64,000 nucleotides of DNA. Origin: Chelativorans sp. ZYF759. GTDB taxonomy: Bacteria; Pseudomonadota; Alphaproteobacteria; Rhizobiales; Rhizobiaceae. How positions within the stretch are numbered: position 1 is the stretch's first letter; the number at the start of each line of letters is the position of its first letter. A program made the position numbers and the translations under genes. The stretch spans positions 242,498 to 306,497 of the forward strand of contig NZ_WVVV01000003.1 in the NCBI RefSeq assembly GCF_012911015.1, read 5' to 3'. The notes under the pieces are model-generated. The model saw nothing but the letters and a program-made list of their open reading frames with translations. It made no database searches and was not told the DNA's origin. This document shows, piece after piece, positions 59,513 through 64,000 of this stretch.

Positions 59513-60127
59513 ATGGAGGAAGGGCTCGCACGGCTTGCGGACACGATCCGGGCCTGCCGCATCTGCCGCGACGCGCCGCTGGGCCGGCCGTTGCCTCACG
59601 AGCCGCGGCCGGTCCTCTCGCCCTCATCCAGCGCACGCATCCTGATCGCGGGCCAGGCGCCCGGCACGCGGGTCCACGCTTCGGGCCTCTCCTTCACCGA
59701 TCCCTCCGGCGACCGGCTGCGCGGCTGGCTGGGCGTCGATCAGGAGACCTTCTACGACCCGGACCGCTTTGCCATCGCCGCGATGGGGTTCTGTTTTCCC
59801 GGCCTCGACGACAAGGGCGGAGACCTGCCGCCCAGGCGGGAATGCGCGCCGGCCTGGCGTGCGCTTCTGATGGCCGAGATGCCGCAGATCGAGATCGTGC
59901 TCGCCATCGGCCTTCACGCCCAGCGCTGGCATCTGGGACCCGATTGCGGGAAGAACCTCACCGAAACGGTGAGCGACTGGCGCGCCATCGTGGCCCGCCC
60001 CCGGCGACCGAAGGTCTTCCCGCTGCCGCATCCCTCCTGGCGCAACACGGGCTGGCTGAAACGTCATCCCTGGTTCGAGGCGGAACTCGTTCCCGCGCTG
60101 CGCCAGGAAATAGGCTCTCGCATCTGA
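59513..60127 (+). CDS. Uracil-DNA glycosylase superfamily protein with FeS-type cysteines
   Basis: 204 residues. Cys15, Cys18 (CRIC), Cys94 and Cys111 have the spacing of the iron-sulfur site of family 4/5 UDGs. The active-site loop is AGQAPGTRVHASGLSFTDP instead of GEAPGxxE, and the C-terminal loop is PLPHPSWRN. So it belongs to the superfamily but to a divergent branch with an unproven substrate. It starts eight bases after the GST gene, so the two share a transcript. It differs from the UdgB at 28982. Confidence 0.85.
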   Translation: MEEGLARLADTIRACRICRDAPLGRPLPHEPRPVLSPSSSARILIAGQAPGTRVHASGLSFTDPSGDRLRGWLGVDQETFYDPDRFAIAAMGFCFPGLDDKGGDLPPRRECAPAWRALLMAEMPQIEIVLAIGLHAQRWHLGPDCGKNLTETVSDWRAIVARPRRPKVFPLPHPSWRNTGWLKRHPWFEAELVPALRQEIGSRI

Positions 60128-60238
60128 CCCTCCAGCAGAACAGAATCCCCGCATCGGCCACTTCCGTGAGAACCAGTTTCTTGCGCCCCGCGCGTCTCGG
60201 TGAAATAGTGGCAAAAATTTGCGTGAAGGACTCGAGAA

Positions 60239-60730
60239 ATGGACCGACTGGACAGGAAGATCCTGCGCCTCCTGCAGGAAAACTCCACCCTGGCCGTGGC
60301 CGACATCGCCAAGAAGGTCGGCCTGTCGACGACGCCGTGCTGGCGGCGCATCCAGAAGCTCGAGGAAGAGGGCGTCATCCGCAAGCGCGTCGCGCTGCTC
60401 GATCCCGTCAAGATCAACGCCCGCGTCACCGTCTTCGTCTCGATCCGCACCAATTCGCACAGCCATGAATGGCTGCGCCGCTTCTCGGAAGTCATTCAGG
60501 AATTTCCCGAGGTCGTCGAATTCTACCGCATGAGCGGCGACATCGATTACCTCTTGCGCGTGGTCGTGCCCGACATCGCCGCCTATGACGCCTTCTACAA
60601 GCGGCTGATCGCCAAGATCGAGATCCGCGACGTGTCCTCCTCCTTCGCCATGGAGCAGATCAAATACACGACCGAGATGCCGCTCGATTATCTCGTGCTC
60701 GATAAGGGGGGCGAGGAAAAGGCGGCGTGA
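60239..60730 (+). CDS. Lrp/AsnC family transcriptional regulator
   Basis: 163 residues. The helix-turn-helix is MDRLDRKILRLLQENSTLAVADIAKKVGLSTTPCWRRIQKLEEEGVI (core VGLSTTPCWRRIQKLEEEG). The RAM ligand domain follows (INARVTVFVSIRTNSH, VVEFYRMSGDIDYLLRVVVPDIAAYDAF in part). Members sense amino acids as octamers. Its neighbours do not show an obvious amino-acid target. It is tail-to-tail with the AlkD-like gene. Confidence 0.94.
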   Translation: MDRLDRKILRLLQENSTLAVADIAKKVGLSTTPCWRRIQKLEEEGVIRKRVALLDPVKINARVTVFVSIRTNSHSHEWLRRFSEVIQEFPEVVEFYRMSGDIDYLLRVVVPDIAAYDAFYKRLIAKIEIRDVSSSFAMEQIKYTTEMPLDYLVLDKGGEEKAA

Positions 60731-61468
60731 TCAGTGCCCGCGGCGCGACCTTCTGCGCGCCGCCATCTCGTCGCGCTTCGCCACCATCGCGAGCGTCTTT
60801 TCCGCGCCGAGTTCACGGGCCGCATCCTTGCCGATCCAGCGCGCGGTCTTGTCATCGCTTTCGGCCAGCTTTCGCGCCAGTGCGAGCGCTATGGCATGCA
60901 GGCTCGTCGAATTCTTGCCGGTCTGTCGCAGCGCCCAATTGACCGCCTTCTTGACGAAATTGCGCGGGTCGGTGGCATGGCGTTCGATCAGCGGGAAGAA
61001 GGTCATCAACACCGCCTCCGACACCTTCTTCCTCGGCACATTGGCCCAGGCCATCATGGCAAAGGCGGCGCGGCGCACGAATTCGCGCTCGTCGTCGGCG
61101 AACTGATCGATCAGTTCCAGCCAATAGGGCGTGTCGACGAAGATATCGCCGACCGTGTCGACAATGTCCCAGGAATCGAAATCGTCGGCCCAGCGTCGCG
61201 CCTGTTCCCGCGTGAGTTTCTTGGGTTCGGCCGTCAGCGCGGCAAGGACGCGCGCTTCCCGCCAGCCGGACTCCCACAGCTGAATCGCCCTGTCATGGTT
61301 TTTCTTCAGGAGCTTGGAAAGCTTGCGCAAATCGGCCTGGGAGATACCGAAGGCATGGTCGGCCTTGATGCCGTAGCGTGCCATGCCGGCCCGGTTTTCC
61401 GCCGAGCCGATGGCGCGCAGATGGTCGACGATCTCTTCTGCCGTGGAGGACGGCCCGAGACCGGACAC
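60731..61468 (-). CDS. DNA alkylation repair protein, AlkD-like HEAT repeat
   Basis: 245 residues, mainly helical. The pattern GIKADHAFGISQADLRKLSKLLKKNHDRAI, WESGWREARVLAAL, DDFDSWDIVDTVGD and KAVNWALRQTGKNS matches AlkD-type glycosylases, which release 3- or 7-alkylpurines. The conserved Trp and Asp (WDIVD) of the active cleft are present. GTG 61468 has GGAG nine bases before it. It starts three bases after the oxidoreductase stop. Confidence 0.9.
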   Translation of the reverse strand: MSGLGPSSTAEEIVDHLRAIGSAENRAGMARYGIKADHAFGISQADLRKLSKLLKKNHDRAIQLWESGWREARVLAALTAEPKKLTREQARRWADDFDSWDIVDTVGDIFVDTPYWLELIDQFADDEREFVRRAAFAMMAWANVPRKKVSEAVLMTFFPLIERHATDPRNFVKKAVNWALRQTGKNSTSLHAIALALARKLAESDDKTARWIGKDAARELGAEKTLAMVAKRDEMAARRRSRRGH

Positions 61469-61471
61469 GGC

Positions 61472-62341
61472 CTATCTCTCCAGCCGTGCCAGCAGGGAAG
61501 AGGTGTCCCAGCGCTTGCCGCCCATCTCCTGCACTTCCTTGTAGAACTGGTCGACCAGGGCGACGATCGGCAACTTCGCGCCGTTATTGTCCGCTTCCTC
61601 CAGGCAGATGCCGAGGTCCTTGCGCATCCAGTCGACGGCAAAGCCGAAATCGTATTTGCCGTCATTCATCGTCTGGTAGCGGTTCTCCATCTGCCAGGAA
61701 CCGGCGGCGCCCTTGGAGATGACGTCGATCACCTTGCCGATATCGAGGCCGGCCTTCTTGCCGAAGTGGATGCCCTCCGACAGGCCCTGAAGCAGGCCGG
61801 CGATACAGATCTGGTTGACCATCTTGGTAAGCTGTCCCGCACCGGCAGGCCCCATCAGCCCGACCATGCGCGCATAGGAATCGATGATCGGCCTTGCCTT
61901 GTCGAAGGTCGCTTGGTCGCCGCCGCACATCACCGTCAGCACGCCGTTCTCCGCGCCCGCCTGGCCGCCCGACACCGGGGCATCGATAAAACCGAAACCC
62001 GCCGCCTTCGCGGCCGCGTCCAGTTCGCGCGCGACCTCAGCCGAGGCCGTTGTGTTGTCGATGAAGACAGCGTCCTTCTTCATGGCGGAGAACGCGCCCT
62101 CCGGGCCGAGCGTGACGGCGCGCAGATCGTCGTCATTGCCTACGCAGGCGAAAACGAAATCCTTGTCGGCGGCAGCTTCCGCCGGCGTGGCGGCGAAGCC
62201 TCCGCCATGCTCAGCCGCCCATTTCTCCGCCTTTGCGGTGGTCCGGTTGTAGACGGTGACCTCGTGGCCGCCCTTGTTCTTCAGGTGACCGGCCATCGGA
62301 TAGCCCATCACGCCCAGACCCAAAAACGCCACTCTCGCCAT
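61472..62341 (-). CDS. NAD(P)-dependent oxidoreductase, 3-hydroxyisobutyrate dehydrogenase-like
   Basis: 289 residues. The Rossmann motif is FLGLGVMGYPMAGHL, the substrate loop FIDAPVSGGQAGAENG, the catalytic Lys in GQLTKMVNQI and the C-terminal helical domain end in KDLGICLEEAD. It belongs to the beta-hydroxyacid dehydrogenase family, acting on 3-hydroxyisobutyrate, tartronate semialdehyde or a related compound. ATG 62341 follows AGGAGG. It leads a two-gene unit with the AlkD-like gene. Confidence 0.93.
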   Translation of the reverse strand: MARVAFLGLGVMGYPMAGHLKNKGGHEVTVYNRTTAKAEKWAAEHGGGFAATPAEAAADKDFVFACVGNDDDLRAVTLGPEGAFSAMKKDAVFIDNTTASAEVARELDAAAKAAGFGFIDAPVSGGQAGAENGVLTVMCGGDQATFDKARPIIDSYARMVGLMGPAGAGQLTKMVNQICIAGLLQGLSEGIHFGKKAGLDIGKVIDVISKGAAGSWQMENRYQTMNDGKYDFGFAVDWMRKDLGICLEEADNNGAKLPIVALVDQFYKEVQEMGGKRWDTSSLLARLER

Positions 62342-62518
62342 CACTGCCTCCTATCCCGCCTTGGGGCGCACCCTATCGGCCCCGCGCACAGGGCCCATTT
62401 TGCCCATGTGGGGACGGGCTGCAACCCGCCAGCCTCGACTCCGCCGATTCGCGGCATGCACACGGCCGCGGAGCACGCCCGGACCTGGGTCAGTCGCGGC
62501 TCGATATGCGCGGCCTGG

Positions 62519-62632
62519 TCAGAACGTGATGCTCGTCAGAACCACGAAGAGTATGGCAAGGCCGATGCCGCCCATCATCAGCAGGAGCAGCCAGAGCGAT
62601 GGGTCGGTCCTGATGCGGTCTCTGTATCTCAT
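62519..62632 (-). CDS. Very small membrane protein (37 residues)
   Basis: The frame reads MRYRDRIRTDPSLWLLLLMM, then GGIGLAILFVVLTSITF and a stop. A basic N-terminus precedes one hydrophobic helix of about 24 residues, typical of real single-helix microproteins. An AAAGG-like ribosome site lies upstream. It stands alone between the oxidoreductase and another small gene. Function unknown. Confidence 0.55.
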   Translation of the reverse strand: MRYRDRIRTDPSLWLLLLMMGGIGLAILFVVLTSITF

Positions 62633-62665
62633 CGAGTCTAGCCTTTGCATTCGCAGCGGTTGGGA

Positions 62666-62827
62666 TCAGACCAGACGGTCTTCTTGGGCCGCCTTGCGGC
62701 GCAGCGCTGCATCGGCGTCGGACGCCTTGTGCTGCTCCTTCGCGGTCTTGCGAATCTGCTCGAAGCGGTTGTCCTGCCCTTTGCTGGGCTCTTGCGCGGG
62801 CGCGGTCTTTTTCGTGAAGGTGATCAC
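62666..62827 (-). CDS. Small basic protein of unknown function
   Basis: 53 residues starting at GTG 62827, with AGGAG seven bases before it. The sequence is highly charged and helical (TKKTAPAQEPSKGQDNRFEQ, IRKTAKEQHKASDADAALRR), without cysteine or membrane segment. It could bind nucleic acid. A longer frame upstream without a ribosome site reads as a shadow. Not recognised. Confidence 0.55.
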   Translation of the reverse strand: MITFTKKTAPAQEPSKGQDNRFEQIRKTAKEQHKASDADAALRRKAAQEDRLV

Positions 62828-62900
62828 CGGTCGAACTCCTGTCGGTAGAAGGGACGCTGCCGGGAAATGCCGGGCTGCATCCATTGAGAACGGTTGCCCA

Positions 62901-63293
62901 TCAGGCCGCGAGTGCGACCGCGCAGCTTTCAGCACCGCGCCTGTCCGGTCGCGCTTCTCCCGGCATCGTGGCCCATCCTCCGGCTTCGATGAACTGGCGT
63001 CTTGCCGAGACACTGGTGATGGCCTGAAATTCGGCCTGGCGGGCCGCGGAACCTGGGGCTGCCTGGAACCGCTCGACGCAGATATTGCTCGCCAGTTCGC
63101 TGTGCGCCGTAGATCCTGCCGTGGACGCAAGATCACGTGATGTGCCGCCGGTTACCCAGCCGCCCCACGTGAACCCGATGAACATTGTGGCGACGGCGGC
63201 GCCGACGCATGCCCAGGCAAGGAGGGATTTTGTCGGCTGATAGTCGTCCCAGCGCTGTTTCAGCGACGTCTTGCTGCTGTTCTGTACGGCCAT
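62901..63293 (-). CDS. Small protein with one membrane helix, unknown function
   Basis: 130 residues. A basic N-terminus (SLKQRWDDYQPTKS) is followed by one helix (LLAWACVGAAVATMFIGFTWG) and an extracytoplasmic part with conserved-looking STAGSTAHSELASNICVERF and a second cysteine near the C-terminus (AESCAVAL). The N-terminus likely lies in the cytoplasm. ATG 63293 has an AGGAG site. Similar single-helix proteins are seen in Rhizobiales without known function. Confidence 0.75.
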   Translation of the reverse strand: MAVQNSSKTSLKQRWDDYQPTKSLLAWACVGAAVATMFIGFTWGGWVTGGTSRDLASTAGSTAHSELASNICVERFQAAPGSAARQAEFQAITSVSARRQFIEAGGWATMPGEARPDRRGAESCAVALAA

Positions 63294-63947
63294 GAATAGG
63301 CTCCTGCCTGATTGGACGACGATCGAGTGACATTGGTGTCACGCGGAAGTTTGAGGCCCATCGGCGATTTCGGCTTGCATCTAGGGATGGGCGTCGTCTG
63401 GCCCGGATCTCCTGACGCATGCTCCGCGACGGATGATGACGCGACCGCATGGACGCGGACATTCGGGGCGTGCTCCAGATGCGGAGCGACTCTGTACTTG
63501 TAGCGCCTTTTCCACCTCAATGATAGGATTGCCACAAATAGTTGGGAAATTGCCTGAATGTTTTTCAGATCACGGAAAAGAGATTTTTGGCAGAAATGCA
63601 AAAACTGTTTTTTCACGCGATGTATCCGTTGGTGATCTTTTTTTGGCAATTTTATCTGCGTGGGCTAGACGACAAATAAAAAGCCGATGCGACTTGCCTT
63701 GAAAGGCTTGAAGGCTTATCTTCGATCAAAGATGGCCTTCCTGTTTGACGTCACACGTCGAAGATGGCCCGCCATTTGTCCTGAAATTTTCGACGGCGAG
63801 CATAGTGCCGGTACTGTGGCTCGATGGCTGTCCGAATCGTGAACGGTTCGGAGCCTGTTGCGCCGAGCGTGAATCGGGATGCCCGTCGGTAAAGGACGGG
63901 GAGAAGGCGGGGAGCAGTTTGACGGCTGCCAGCGGAGGTATCTGATC
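63294..63947. other. 654-base AT-richer gap without a convincing gene
   Basis: The stretch 63500-63720 is markedly richer in A/T than the rest of the window, with several A- and T-runs (for example ATTTTTGG and CTTTTTTTGGC) and the palindrome TGACGTCA at 63746-63753. Frames in both strands lack ribosome sites and the local codon pattern. It could hold the promoter and leader of the gene at 63948, a small RNA or decayed foreign DNA. I see nothing more definite. Confidence 0.5.
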
Positions 63948-64000
63948 ATGACAGTTCGCACGACACACACGGTGGCCCGCTTCACTTCGCCCTTCCTGCT
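63948..64000 (+). CDS. Start of a protein-coding gene cut by the window end
   Basis: ATG 63948 is preceded by a good GGAGG site at 63934-63938 and opens the frame MTVRTTHTVARFTSPFL, which runs to the edge. This N-terminus resembles small Rhizobiales proteins of unknown function that begin MTVRTTHxxVxFxRPF. Only 17 codons are visible, so the assignment is tentative. Confidence 0.5.
   Translation, partial: MTVRTTHTVARFTSPFL

Noticed and set aside
60734-62641. A 635-codon plus-strand frame across the AlkD-like and oxidoreductase genes
   Set aside because: It mirrors two well-supported minus-strand genes with recognised families. The translation has no recognisable motif.
63746-63753. TGACGTCA palindrome as a regulator site
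   Set aside because: An 8-base palindrome is expected by chance in 64 kb, and no regulator gene is adjacent to support it.

Overview
This window is a high-GC, almost fully coding piece of an alphaproteobacterial chromosome. It is most likely from the Hyphomicrobiales (Rhizobiales), near the Phyllobacteriaceae/Brucella side of that order. The grounds are the gene order dapA-smpB ... UDG/NYN-rpoZ-rsh ... DUF2062-acpS-lepB-rnc-era-recO, a Brucella Omp2-type porin, a PdhS-type cell-cycle kinase, TIGR02301, DUF2799 and DUF1289 proteins, a PstA with a long N-terminal domain, and three exact matches to the alphaproteobacterial general-stress (EcfG) promoter GGAAC-N16-CGTT. I see no tRNA, rRNA, CRISPR array, insertion sequence, prophage or attachment site.

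Bases 1-13862 are accessory catabolic DNA. From 1 to 5374 there is a sugar-acid type cluster. On the minus strand lie an ABC solute-binding protein (cut by the window edge), an SMP-30 lactonase, an SDR dehydrogenase and a GntR/FCD regulator. Divergent to these are an enolase-superfamily dehydratase and two proteins of no family I recognise. From 5530 to 13862 an IclR regulator sits between a minus-strand operon (thiolase, acyl-CoA synthetase, SDR, tandem-PCC-domain protein) and a plus-strand TRAP transporter (DctP-DctQ-DctM). Two nearly identical palindrome-containing repeats in the divergent promoter look like the IclR operators. The layout suggests uptake of a carboxylic acid, activation to a CoA thioester and thiolytic breakdown. 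The substrate cannot be read from the sequence.

Bases 13972-19414 hold a Pho-box-controlled pstS-pstC-pstA-pstB-phoU operon without phoR or phoB beside it. RecQ and the major porin follow, then the core housekeeping block: a hydrolase, a soluble lytic transglycosylase, dapA, smpB, a glutaredoxin-MauE fusion, UdgB, a NYN-domain protein, rpoZ and rsh. A Gly-rich repeat protein comes next, then DUF2062, acpS, lepB, rnc and era, a MarR-GNAT fusion, and recO with a thioesterase.

Bases 40052-51151 mix envelope, stress and repair genes: a PRC-barrel protein, an MFS permease, a LysM protein, MscS, a GNAT/RimK-like amidoligase pair, an HD hydrolase, YgfZ, small conserved unknowns, a Nudix hydrolase, an SRAP protein and an ElaB-like membrane-anchored protein. 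Bases 51160-55134 hold the glycerol genes glpK, glpD and glpR with a phased CGAA array between glpD and glpR. The end carries a retropepsin-like protease, DUF1289, a CobT homologue whose active-site motifs are degraded, a PdhS-like histidine kinase, a GST, a second FeS-type UDG homologue, Lrp/AsnC, an AlkD-like protein, an HIBADH-like oxidoreductase, three small unknown proteins, a 654-base AT-richer gap and the first codons of one more gene.

The observations most worth a second look are the CobT homologue without its catalytic glutamate, the set of EcfG promoters on small envelope/stress genes, the GNAT plus RLAN-ATP-grasp pair, the tandem PCC protein inside a CoA-thioester operon, and the two orphan proteins of the sugar-acid operon.
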